64,000 nucleotides of DNA from contig NZ_CP084222.1 of the NCBI RefSeq assembly GCF_020268605.1, positions 2,604,001-2,668,000 of the forward strand, read 5' to 3'. Position 1 is the stretch's first letter, and the number at the start of each line of letters is the position of its first letter. Positions 16,118-24,858 of the stretch are shown one piece after another. The translations under genes were made by a program, and so were the position numbers. Below the pieces are notes generated by a model. That model had not been told where the DNA came from. It saw only the letters and a list, made by a program, of their open reading frames with translations, and ran no database searches. The DNA is from Arsenophonus apicola (GTDB lineage Bacteria > Pseudomonadota > Gammaproteobacteria > Enterobacterales > Enterobacteriaceae).

Positions 16118-17059
16118 ATGGACTTATTTTCTTTTGGTGCCATACCTATCATTATTTTTGTCGCTATTGTCATTGTCTTAACTTGTGTCAAAACCGTACC
16201 ACAAGGTTTTCAATGGACGGTTGAACGTTTTGGCCGCTATACCCGTACTCTACTACCGGGATTACATTTCATTGTCCCATTTATGGATAAAATTGGACGA
16301 AAAATCAATATGATGGAACGTGTTTTCGACATTCCATCGCAAGAAGTCATTTCTAAAGATAATGCCAATGTCACGATTGATGCCGTCTGTTTTATTCAAG
16401 TCGTTGATCCTGTTCGTGCCGCATACGAAGTAAATAACCTTGAATTATCAGTGATTAATCTCACCATGACCAATATTCGTACGGTATTAGGTGCCATGGA
16501 ACTCGATGAAATTTTGTCTCAACGGGATGTCATCAATAGTCGTTTATTACATATTGTTGATGAAGCAACTAATACCTGGGGACTAAAAATTACTCGGATA
16601 GAAATCCGTGATGTTCGGCCGCCGAAAGAATTAATTAATGCCATGAATGCCCAAATGAAAGCCGAAAGAACCAAGCGCGCCGATATTCTTGAAGCCGAAG
16701 GGGTACGCCAGGCAGCGATACTCAAGGCAGAAGGTGAAAAACAGTCACAAATTTTAAAAGCTGAAGGTGAACGTCAATCAGCATTTCTACATGCTGAAGC
16801 ACGAGAGCGCGCCGCAGAAGCCGAAGCCAAAGCAACCCAAATGGTCTCTAACGCCATTGCCAATGGTGACATGCAGGCAATAAACTATTTTATCGCACAA
16901 AAATATACCGAAGCATTAACCAATATTGGTAAAGCGGAAAATAGCAAAGTGATTATGATGCCACTTGAAGCAAGTAATTTAATGGGCGCTATTGGCGGCA
17001 TTAGTGAACTATTTCAAGAAAACAAAAAACGCTATAGCCAAAAAAGTAATCAAACATAA
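16118..17059 (+). CDS. qmcA: SPFH/band-7 membrane protein QmcA
   Basis: This 313-residue protein (E. coli 305) has one N-terminal membrane helix (about residues 5-25), a band-7/SPFH domain (V-P-Q-G-F-Q-W-T-V-E-R-F-G-R-Y through about 190) and a coiled-coil tail with repeated K-A-E-G-E-(K/R)-Q units near 205-235. SPFH proteins form large membrane rings and scaffold proteases or NfeD partners. ybbJ, the NfeD-type partner, starts 16 bases after the stop, and cnoX ends 20 bases before the start, so the three genes form an operon. E. coli ybbL/ybbM (fetAB), usually between them and cnoX, are absent. Confidence 0.94.
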   Translation: MDLFSFGAIPIIIFVAIVIVLTCVKTVPQGFQWTVERFGRYTRTLLPGLHFIVPFMDKIGRKINMMERVFDIPSQEVISKDNANVTIDAVCFIQVVDPVRAAYEVNNLELSVINLTMTNIRTVLGAMELDEILSQRDVINSRLLHIVDEATNTWGLKITRIEIRDVRPPKELINAMNAQMKAERTKRADILEAEGVRQAAILKAEGEKQSQILKAEGERQSAFLHAEARERAAEAEAKATQMVSNAIANGDMQAINYFIAQKYTEALTNIGKAENSKVIMMPLEASNLMGAIGGISELFQENKKRYSQKSNQT

Positions 17060-17075
17060 ATAGAGGTGTTAAACG

Positions 17076-17558
17076 ATGCCTGAGCAAATAATTGCGCAAC
17101 CGGCCTGGTTTTGGCTCTGCTTAGGTGGATTACTGCTGGTTGCTGAACTACTCGGTGCCGGCGGTTATCTACTCTGGTCTGGCGTTGCCGCTGTTATCAC
17201 GGCGTTTATAACCTGGCTTATACCTGAGATGAGTTGGGATTGGCAAGGTCTATTATTTGCCATTATGATCATTCTTTCTGTATTGGGTTGGCGCAAATGG
17301 CTTAGCATACGTAACAAATCATTGCCCGATGAACCTAACCAAAAGCAACATCAATTAATTGGCACAAAAGCACGTTTAATCTCAGATACTAATAATGGCT
17401 ATAGCAGAATACGGCTGGCTGATGGTAGTTGGCGTGTTTATTGTTCTGAGCAATTATCAGCTAATAGTGAAGTCGAAGTGATCGCTGTCGATGGTATTAC
17501 ACTAAAAGTCAAACCAGTTTGGTCTAATCAACATGATGACCAACTAGATGATCAATAA
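17076..17558 (+). CDS. ybbJ: NfeD-like membrane protein YbbJ
   Basis: This 160-residue protein has two or three membrane segments within residues 8-75, then a soluble OB-fold-like domain (residues about 88-150) with L-I-G-T-K-A-R-L-I and A-D-G-S-W-R-V-Y. The NfeD domain typically pairs with SPFH proteins, here QmcA directly upstream. The last 35 bases overlap the end of cueR on the opposite strand, so the two genes converge with tail-to-tail overlap. The C-terminus (H-D-D-Q-L-D-D-Q) is slightly longer than in E. coli, which creates the overlap. Confidence 0.9.
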   Translation: MPEQIIAQPAWFWLCLGGLLLVAELLGAGGYLLWSGVAAVITAFITWLIPEMSWDWQGLLFAIMIILSVLGWRKWLSIRNKSLPDEPNQKQHQLIGTKARLISDTNNGYSRIRLADGSWRVYCSEQLSANSEVEVIAVDGITLKVKPVWSNQHDDQLDDQ

Positions 17559-17922
17559 TCGGGCATTTTGCATTGTTGTCCCCTGGACACGATGCAACCA
17601 ATGTAAGTAAGCTATCTCGCATGACATTAAGAGCGGTAATGTTTTTTTCAATTTCACTAATTTTATTTAACGTCGCCGCTTTTATATCCGCACTATGGCG
17701 ACGTGGGTTACGGAAAAGTTCAAGTAATTGCCGACACTCTTTTAACGTAAATCCAACCTCCCTAGCCTGCTTTAATAAGGTTAATTCATCCAAATGAGGT
17801 GGTTGATAATGACGATAGCCATTTTCACTTCTCATAGGTGGAGTAATTAATGACTTTTCTTCATAAAAGCGAATTGTTTTGGCACTTAATCCCGTTTTCT
17901 CTGCGACTTGAGTAATATTCAT
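17524..17922 (-). CDS. cueR: Copper-responsive MerR-family activator CueR
   Basis: This 132-residue regulator has the N-terminal MerR helix-turn-helix (M-N-I-T-Q-V-A-E-K-T-G-L-S-A-K-T-I-R-F-Y-E), a dimerisation helix, and the Cu(I)-binding loop C-P-G-D-N-N-A-K-C with two cysteines seven residues apart, the CueR signature (Cys112/Cys120 in E. coli). It binds Cu(I), Ag(I) or Au(I) and untwists the 19-bp promoter spacer of copA. Start: two adjacent ATGs; the second (17922) has the better spacing from AAGG and gives the E. coli N-terminus. It is divergent from copA, whose operator lies immediately upstream, and its 3' end overlaps ybbJ. Confidence 0.96.
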   Translation of the reverse strand: MNITQVAEKTGLSAKTIRFYEEKSLITPPMRSENGYRHYQPPHLDELTLLKQAREVGFTLKECRQLLELFRNPRRHSADIKAATLNKISEIEKNITALNVMRDSLLTLVASCPGDNNAKCPIIDHLVGHHVD

Positions 17923-17931
17923 CATTTCACC

Positions 17932-17962
17932 TTGACCTTACCCTTACTAGAAGGTTTAACCT
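17932..17962 (+). promoter_or_regulatory. CueR-dependent copA promoter
   Basis: TTGACC (-35, 17932-17937) and TAACCT (-10, 17957-17962) are separated by 19 bases, the overlong spacer that MerR-family activators require. The spacer holds the dyad CCTTACC...TAGAAGG (within 17935-17955), almost the E. coli copA CueR box. Confidence 0.88.
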
Positions 17963-18052
17963 TTATAATATTCCAGGTTATTTCAGCCATAATGTTAGGA
18001 AGTAATTAGCATTATACCAATTAATTTATTGTATGCATTAGGAGAGTCAATT

Positions 18053-20773
18053 ATGCCTAATATTACCATTCTAGCGCTACAAGGACTGACTTGCTCCCAT
18101 TGTATTAACAAGCTAACAACAGCGCTGAAAGCACGGCCAGACATACAACAAGTTGCCGTTACACTTAATTATGCCAAAATCACCGGTTCTGCCTCCGTAC
18201 AAGACATTATCAAAACCATTGAACAAGCCGGTTACCAAGGCAAAGTAGCGACACAGCCTGACATCAAACTACAACTTACAGGGCTTAATTGCCGCAATTG
18301 TGTCAATAAAACACAAAAAATACTGGAAAATATCAGCGGTGTTAGCGCCGCAATAGTGACTACTCAAACAGCCCAAATTTTTGGTACCGCCGATCCAGCA
18401 ACGCTAATGGCTGCAATTAAGGCGATTGGCTACCAAGCGACATTGGAAACCAAAATCGCCCCTTCAATTCACCAACAATCAGCCATATCTTCGCCTGAGA
18501 TAGCCCAAACCGCTAGTAAGCAAACTGCAGCGAATCAGCTTGAGAAACCGAATATTGATAGTGATACGATACAATTACTCATTAATGGTATGAGTTGCGC
18601 CAGTTGCGTTAACAAAGTACAAAAAGCGTTACTTAGTACGCCAGGTGTACAAAATGCTCAGGTTAATTTAGCCGAACGCAGTGCCTTGATCACTGGACAA
18701 GCTCAACATCAGGCATTAATTCAAGCGGTACAAAAAGCCGGTTACGATGCCGAAGTCATTGATAATGAAATGGAACATCGAGAAAAACAACAACAGTTCA
18801 CTAAGGACTCTATACGCAAATTTCGTTGGCAAGCAGCTTTAGCGCTACTAGTTGGTATTGCCTTGATGATTTGGGGCATGATTGGCAACAATATGATGTT
18901 AAATGAAAAAAATCAGTATAGCTGGCTGCTTATTGGTCTGCTAACTCTGATTATTATGATTTTAACTGGTGGTCATTTTTATTACAACGCCTGGAGAAGT
19001 CTAATCAATGGCAGTGCCACAATGGATACTCTCGTTGCCCTGGGAACAAGCACCGCCTGGCTATATTCAATTAGCGTTAATTTGTGGCCAGATAAATTTC
19101 CTATCCCAGCCCGTCATCTTTACTATGAAGCTAGTCTAATGATTATTGGCTTAATTAATCTTGGACATGCATTAGAACAAGGGGCACGTCAACGTTCATC
19201 AAACGCCTTAAGGCGATTACTTGATCTCACACCACCCACTGCTCTGGTTATTAGTGAAAAGGGTGAAAATAGAGTGCCACTGTCTCAAGTTGAACAAGGT
19301 ATGCTATTACGTCTGACTAGCGGTGATCGTATTCCTGTTGACGGTGAGTTGACTTATGGTGAAATTTGGCTAGATGAATCAATGTTAACTGGCGAAGCTG
19401 TTGCACAATATAAGACCGTAGGTGAAAAAGTACATGCAGGAACGGTGGTACAAGATGGTACCGCATTATTATGCGTCTCGGCAGTCGGTCAACATACGAC
19501 CTTAGCGCGTATCATTAAATTAGTGCGCCAAGCTCAAAGCAGCAAGCCAGCAATAGGACAATTGGCCGATAAAATTGCCGCTATTTTCGTCCCTGGCGTG
19601 ATCATAATAGCCTTAACTGCCGGGGCTATCTGGTATTTCTTTGGTCCATCACCACAAATCAGTTATGCATTAATTGTTACCACCAGTGTACTCATAATCG
19701 CTTGCCCTTGTGCGCTGGGTCTGGCAACACCAATGTCAATTATTGCTGGCGTCGCACGTGCCGCGGAATACGGTGCTTTGATACGCGATGCTGAAGCTTT
19801 ACAACAAGCTAGCAACCTAGATACCCTGGTTTTCGATAAAACCGGAACCTTGACGATGGGCAAACCTGAAGTTATAGAAATTCATACTTTTAATCAATTT
19901 GAGCAATCCCAAGTACTAACCATTGCAGGCGCACTGGAAAAAGGTGCTAATCATCCATTAGCCAATGCGATTTTAGCGCAGAGCGTCGGGTTATCGCTAC
20001 CAGAGGTAAATCAGTTCCGGACTTTAGCCGGCGCCGGAGTAAAAGGAGAAATCGACAATAAAACGATTTTGTTAGGTACTCAAGCCCTGATGTCACAATA
20101 TTCGATTAACAGCCAACAAGTCGAGCAATTAATTGCTAAACAGGCTAACAAAGGGATCACGCCCGTCTTACTGGCGGTTGATAATCAATTAGCGGCCCTA
20201 TTTTCTATTCGCGATCCACTAAGAGAAACTGCCATTAATGCGCTACAGCGATTACATAAGCAAAAATATCAATTGATTATGTTGACCGGTGATAATCCAA
20301 TTACTGCCAGTGCGATTGCCAAAGAATTGGGAATCGACCAGGTGATTGCCGGTGTCTTACCTGATGAAAAAGCTGCTGTCATCGCTCAACTGCAAAAAAT
20401 TGGTCATAAAGTTGCCATGATTGGGGATGGCATAAATGACGCCCCTGCTTTAGCCCAGGCTAATGTTGGTATTGCCATGGGAAGTGGTAGCGATATTGCA
20501 ATTGAAACAGCCGCTATTACTTTAATCAATCATAACTTACATAGTGTTGCTGATACTGTGCAAATTGCCCAAGGAACGCTGCGTAATATGAAACAAAATC
20601 TGGTTGGTGCCTTTATTTATAACGCGCTAGGCATACCAATCGCAGCAGGTCTGTTTTATCCATTTACTGGAACCTTACTTAATCCGGTTATTGCCAGTGT
20701 TGCTATGGCCTTGTCATCAATTACTGTCGTTAGTAATGCAAATCGTTTATTACGTTTTAAACCTAAGCAATAA
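18053..20773 (+). CDS. copA: Cu(I)-exporting P1B-type ATPase with three metal-binding domains
   Basis: This 906-residue inner-membrane pump exports Cu(I) to the periplasm. Three heavy-metal-associated domains precede the core: G-L-T-C-S-H-C (about residue 11), G-L-N-C-R-N-C (about 83) and G-M-S-C-A-S-C (about 181). E. coli CopA (834 residues) has two. The core has the membrane C-P-C (A-C-P-C-A-L-G), the T-G-E-A loop, phosphorylation site F-D-K-T-G-T-L-T, N-domain H-P, and G-D-G-I-N-D-A-P. The ATG at 18053 is chosen for its AGGAG site and the family N-terminus; a start 24 bases earlier is also open. Controlled by the CueR promoter upstream and closed by a terminator at 20798. Confidence 0.97.
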   Translation: MPNITILALQGLTCSHCINKLTTALKARPDIQQVAVTLNYAKITGSASVQDIIKTIEQAGYQGKVATQPDIKLQLTGLNCRNCVNKTQKILENISGVSAAIVTTQTAQIFGTADPATLMAAIKAIGYQATLETKIAPSIHQQSAISSPEIAQTASKQTAANQLEKPNIDSDTIQLLINGMSCASCVNKVQKALLSTPGVQNAQVNLAERSALITGQAQHQALIQAVQKAGYDAEVIDNEMEHREKQQQFTKDSIRKFRWQAALALLVGIALMIWGMIGNNMMLNEKNQYSWLLIGLLTLIIMILTGGHFYYNAWRSLINGSATMDTLVALGTSTAWLYSISVNLWPDKFPIPARHLYYEASLMIIGLINLGHALEQGARQRSSNALRRLLDLTPPTALVISEKGENRVPLSQVEQGMLLRLTSGDRIPVDGELTYGEIWLDESMLTGEAVAQYKTVGEKVHAGTVVQDGTALLCVSAVGQHTTLARIIKLVRQAQSSKPAIGQLADKIAAIFVPGVIIIALTAGAIWYFFGPSPQISYALIVTTSVLIIACPCALGLATPMSIIAGVARAAEYGALIRDAEALQQASNLDTLVFDKTGTLTMGKPEVIEIHTFNQFEQSQVLTIAGALEKGANHPLANAILAQSVGLSLPEVNQFRTLAGAGVKGEIDNKTILLGTQALMSQYSINSQQVEQLIAKQANKGITPVLLAVDNQLAALFSIRDPLRETAINALQRLHKQKYQLIMLTGDNPITASAIAKELGIDQVIAGVLPDEKAAVIAQLQKIGHKVAMIGDGINDAPALAQANVGIAMGSGSDIAIETAAITLINHNLHSVADTVQIAQGTLRNMKQNLVGAFIYNALGIPIAAGLFYPFTGTLLNPVIASVAMALSSITVVSNANRLLRFKPKQ

Positions 20774-20797
20774 ATTATCATTGGCGGATAACAAAAT

Positions 20798-20825
20798 GGT
20801 GACTAAAAATCAGTTACCTTTTTTT
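20798..20825 (+). terminator. Terminator of copA
   Basis: A seven-pair stem GGTGACT/AGTTACC (one G-U pair, 7-base loop) is followed directly by seven T, 25 bases after the copA stop. Confidence 0.85.
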
Positions 20826-20918
20826 ACCAAACCATAGAAAGTCTTGTACTCGATGATTAAAAACAGCTAACCTATTAAACTGGCAATGAGGAATTTTTGC
20901 GTTAAGGGGAAGTGAAGA

Positions 20919-21734
20919 ATGGTAGCGCCTATATTATCTAGGCTAAAAAAATATTTGATTGCCAATAAGACTAAACATTATCCATATCCTGCTTATGATA
21001 TTAGCTTGGCTGGAAATATTCACCTGCATCTCATTGGCAGTATTCATATGGCCAGCAAAAATATGTTTCCGCTACCTCAAATTCTTATAAACAAACTCAA
21101 TCAGTGCGACGCTTTAATTGTTGAAGCTGATATTACCGACACAGTGCCTCCCTTGACTAACAATCCCGTCATCCCTTATCCACCGGTCAAACAGCGACTT
21201 TCACCCACACTTTACCTGAAATTTAAATATTATTGCCAAGAAATTAAACTATACGTTGAGCAATTAGATAGGCTTGCTGCCTGGCAAATTGCTTTGATCT
21301 TACAAGCCAATCAAGCACAAAATTTAGGATTACTTCCTCAATACGGGATAGATTATCAACTACTGCTAGCTGCCAGGCAACAGCAAAAACCGATCATTGA
21401 ACTAGAAGGCGCCACCTCTCAAATCGAGCTACTCATGAATTTACCTAACAATGGGCAGTCTTTATTGGAAGATACTTTGACTTATTGGCACTCCAACGCC
21501 CGTTCTTTACAAATAATGTTAAGTTGGTGGATGAACTTTAAACCTGAGGTTGATTTAAAATTACCAAGAACTTTTCGTGATGATGTTTATCAGTTATTGA
21601 TGCAAGAACGTAATTTATTATGGTGTCAAAAGTTAAAAAAATTGTCAGCGGGTCATTATGTCGTGGCCGTTGGCGCCTTACATTTATACGGCGACAATAA
21701 TCTTGCTAGCTTATTTAAACAGCAAATCGACTAA
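20919..21734 (+). CDS. ybaP: TraB/GumN-family protein YbaP
   Basis: This 271-residue protein of the TraB/GumN family (putative metalloproteases related to Tiki) carries two family histidine motifs: L-I-G-S-I-H-M-A near residue 40 and V-G-A-L-H-L-Y-G near 252. Glutamates in V-E-A-D and E-L-E-G-A are further candidate ligands. The function of E. coli YbaP is not established. No signal peptide is evident here: residues 1-20 are basic and only weakly hydrophobic, unlike an exported form. A GGGGAAGTGA site precedes the ATG. Followed by ybaK as in E. coli. Confidence 0.85.
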   Translation: MVAPILSRLKKYLIANKTKHYPYPAYDISLAGNIHLHLIGSIHMASKNMFPLPQILINKLNQCDALIVEADITDTVPPLTNNPVIPYPPVKQRLSPTLYLKFKYYCQEIKLYVEQLDRLAAWQIALILQANQAQNLGLLPQYGIDYQLLLAARQQQKPIIELEGATSQIELLMNLPNNGQSLLEDTLTYWHSNARSLQIMLSWWMNFKPEVDLKLPRTFRDDVYQLLMQERNLLWCQKLKKLSAGHYVVAVGALHLYGDNNLASLFKQQID

Positions 21735-21829
21735 TTCAATCCCATTTTTATTTAAACAATATTGCCAAGCAAAATAATAAAGTGTCTATTGAACTGTTCA
21801 CTATAACATTATATAAAATAAGGTTTTGT

Positions 21830-22303
21830 ATGACTCCCGCTATTAATTTATTAGAAAAAAACAAAATCAAATATGTGCTACATAGCTATAAGCATGATGC
21901 ACATATATATCACTTTGGCCAAGAGGCAGTAGAAAAATTGGGGCTTGATGCCAGACAAGTATTTAAAACGTTGCTGGTGGTGTTAAATGGAGATAGCAAA
22001 CATCTGGTGGTTGCTATCACACCAGTATCAGGACAACTTAATTTGAAACAGGTTGCCAGCACATTTAACGCAAAAAAAGCAGAAATGGCCGATCCGCAAA
22101 TCGCCCAAAAAACAACGGGCTATTTATTAGGCGGAATAAGCCCATTAGGGCAAAAAAAATGTCTACCAACAATTATTGATGAACAAGCCAAGCAATTTGC
22201 AACTATCTATATTTCAGGCGGAAAAAGAGGGCTAGATATAGAACTTGATCCTAACGACTTGGCTAATTTATTAAATGCAATATTTGCCAATATAAAAAAG
22301 TGA
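21830..22303 (+). CDS. ybaK: Cys-tRNA(Pro)/Cys-tRNA(Cys) deacylase YbaK
   Basis: This 157-residue member of the INS/YbaK superfamily hydrolyses Cys-tRNA-Pro made in error by prolyl-tRNA synthetase (E. coli 159). Conserved features: M-T-P-A-I-N-L-L-E-K at the start, K-T-L-L-V near 45 with the catalytic lysine region, G-Y-L-L-G-G-I-S-P-L-G-Q-K-K near 98-111, and S-G-G-K-R-G-L-D-I-E-L near 131. The ATG at 21830 is chosen because it gives the exact family N-terminus; an in-frame ATG at 21782 adds 16 unrelated residues. It converges on ushA, leaving only 18 bases between stops. Confidence 0.95.
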   Translation: MTPAINLLEKNKIKYVLHSYKHDAHIYHFGQEAVEKLGLDARQVFKTLLVVLNGDSKHLVVAITPVSGQLNLKQVASTFNAKKAEMADPQIAQKTTGYLLGGISPLGQKKCLPTIIDEQAKQFATIYISGGKRGLDIELDPNDLANLLNAIFANIKK

Positions 22304-22321
22304 TAAATAATTCCGCTTTAT

Positions 22322-23984
22322 TTAATGACTAATAATTTCTCTGCTAGGCGCATAATCAATAACTTTTAATGGTGCATGTTTTTCAATAAAATTCTTTAAT
22401 ACCTCAGCATCCACTAATCCTGTATTAACATAATTTGGATGATGATTGATTTTCGGGTAACCATCACCACCAAAAGCAATAAAATCTAATGTTGCCATAC
22501 GATAATGCTTTTTATCATCTAATGGTTGACCGGCTATTTTAATATCTGTAATTGTACCATCTTTATGACGAATTAAACTGATATTATAGAATTGGGCATA
22601 AGCCCCCGAACCTGACGTCATACTAGCGACGGCTGCTAAATAGTTTTTCACTTCCTGAGCATTAAAATCAACATAGGCTATGTGATTAGCAAACGGTAAA
22701 ACCTTAAGTACTTGTCGATAACTGATCTGACCTCGATCAATAGAATTACGGATCATGCCACTGCTCATAATGGCAAAATCGGCATTTACACGTTCCACTT
22801 GCGACGCTAAGATGAGACGCGCTAAATTAGTTTGGCCAAAACGAACCTTGTTGCGATCACCTTGTAATCTTCCATCAACAAAACCCAAATGGATATCTAA
22901 TTGTTGACGACCTTTTGCTTGAAAAGGCGAGAGTAATTTCACCATATCAACATCAGGCGGAATTTCTTGCGTATAAAAAGTTAACTCTGTCGAACCATCT
23001 TGGTTAAGTCGTTTTTTCTTTAAATTGATAGGTATAAGTCGATAGCGTTTTAACATAAATTCGCCATTTTTAAATTCAAAATCAGCCCGCCCGACATATT
23101 TACCCCACTCATGAGCCTGCACAATCCAAGTCCCATTTTGGCGATCTGGTCTACATAATGTCCCAGGCACATAATCTACTTGTTTATAATTTTTCCGGTT
23201 AACGGACATACAAACTGGATCTTGTGAATGACCGCCCACTATCATATCCAGATAGCCTGTTGGTAAACTTCGCGCCATTTTAACATCGCCAGGCGCATTA
23301 GAACCATGTTCGCCATTGTTATAATGCCCCATATGGGTAGCAGCAATAATGATATCAGGCTTTTCATTAGCACGTAGAGATTGGATCACCATTTTCGCCT
23401 CATTGACAGGCGAACGAAATTCTATATCGGAAATTACCCTTGGGTTAGCTAACTTAACAGTATCGTCGGTAGTTAAACCAATAACGGCAATCTTGATGCC
23501 CTGTTGATTAAAAATTTGATAGGGTTTGAATAATCTCTGTCCGGTACTGGTTTGATAAATATTAGCTGACAAAAAAGGAAAAGTTGCCCATTGCTGTTGC
23601 TTGCGTAAAATCGTTAACGGCTTATCAAATTCATGATTACCAAGTACCATTGCATCATAACCAATCATATTCATGCCTTTAATATCTGGTTCAGCATCTT
23701 GCAAGTCGGATTCAGGCACACCAGTATTAATATCACCACCAGAAAGCAGTAAAACAATTCCCCCTCTTTTTGCCGCATCATGACGAATTTTTGCAACTAA
23801 TGTTTTTTGCGCCGCTAAACCATATTCTCCGTTTTTGTTATGCCAAAAATGACCATGATGATCATTAGTGTGTAATATCGTGATGGAATAGATTTTTTTT
23901 TTGCCATGCAATTGCGGTTGAACTTAATAACAACCATAAAAATAGAATTAACCCACTCAGGGAAGTCTTAAGTGACAATCGCAT
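22322..23984 (-). pseudogene. ushA: UDP-sugar hydrolase/5'-nucleotidase UshA, signal peptide split off by a 10-base homopolymer
   Basis: The mature enzyme is intact: L-H-T-N-D-H-H-G-H and G-N-H-E-F-D metal motifs, G-G-H-S-Q-D, and a full C-terminal nucleotidase domain. It would hydrolyse UDP-sugars and nucleotides in the periplasm. Its frame begins without a signal sequence. One frame over, an ATG at 23984 (site TGGAGA) opens a standard signal peptide, M-R-L-S-L-K, a leucine-rich core, cut after A-I-A. The frames meet at ten A on the coding strand (23893-23902). Nine A would give W-Q-K-K-I-Y-S-I-T and a 553-residue precursor (E. coli 550). As written, the secreted form needs slippage; a TTG start at 23911 would make only cytoplasmic enzyme. 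Everything after the tract is well preserved. Confidence 0.88.
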
Positions 23985-24858
23985 ATCAATCTCCAGTATT
24001 CAAATCTATACCCAATGTATTTCATCGAGCAATTTTTTTTATATCCCTAACTATTTTATTATTCTTTCAATATTTTATTTGATTATTACCACATAAATTG
24101 TCCTAGTTATTACGCAAGATTAAAAATATTGCTATTCATACTCTCAATTGGATAACAATATAGAGACTGAATCGCGATTATAAAAGAAATAGTGGCTATT
24201 GATTATTTTAATTCCATTAATCTACTGAAAAACATAATAAAATCACATAAAGCTTATTTTATAATTAATTTTATTTTTGCCAAAAATGATGATAAGAGCG
24301 ACCATCGGAGCGATAAGTAATCAATTTATTTTGATTTTTACAATTTTTTTTATCTTATTAGCATAAATAACTACTATACTTGTTATTTAATACACCATTT
24401 TGCTATTTATATCCAAAATACAAAAGTATCAAGCTTGTAATGCATAATGTAGCAATGCTTGATAAATACGCTTTGGCATTAACCTTTGGAGACAATTGCA
24501 ATCAATCCAACATTAACAATGTATATTACAAATAAAGCGTATTGAATTAATTAGTTCAATCTGAATTTTTCATCATTATCATTTTGTTTTATCCTATCAT
24601 TACCAAATATGAATAAAAAAAAGAATAATAGTTTATATTATAATATATTATAAAATAATAAATTATAGTTATAATGGTTAATATGATTATTTGCTGGGTA
24701 TTTTTATTAAAAAAACAACCTGTTCTTTTCTTTTTTTATCGTTAACCGCTTTTTTATTATTTTAACGTGATTTTTTTAGCGCTTTTTTAGTTTATAGCAG
24801 ATAAAATAAGCTTGAATTTTACATGACGTATTTTGTCATTCAAAAAAGAGGAGATTTA
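23985..24858. other. Long AT-rich gap between divergent ushA and ybaL
   Basis: No gene is seen in 874 bases. In E. coli this interval holds fsr. Short AT-rich runs with stops in all frames suggest a fully eroded gene plus the two promoters. A GAGGAG ribosome site precedes ybaL. No operator or RNA gene is recognised. Confidence 0.6.

Noticed and set aside
18053..18540. Programmed frameshift making a copper chaperone from copA, as reported in E. coli
   Set aside because: No in-phase slippery heptamer with a downstream stop was found after the first or second metal-binding domain.
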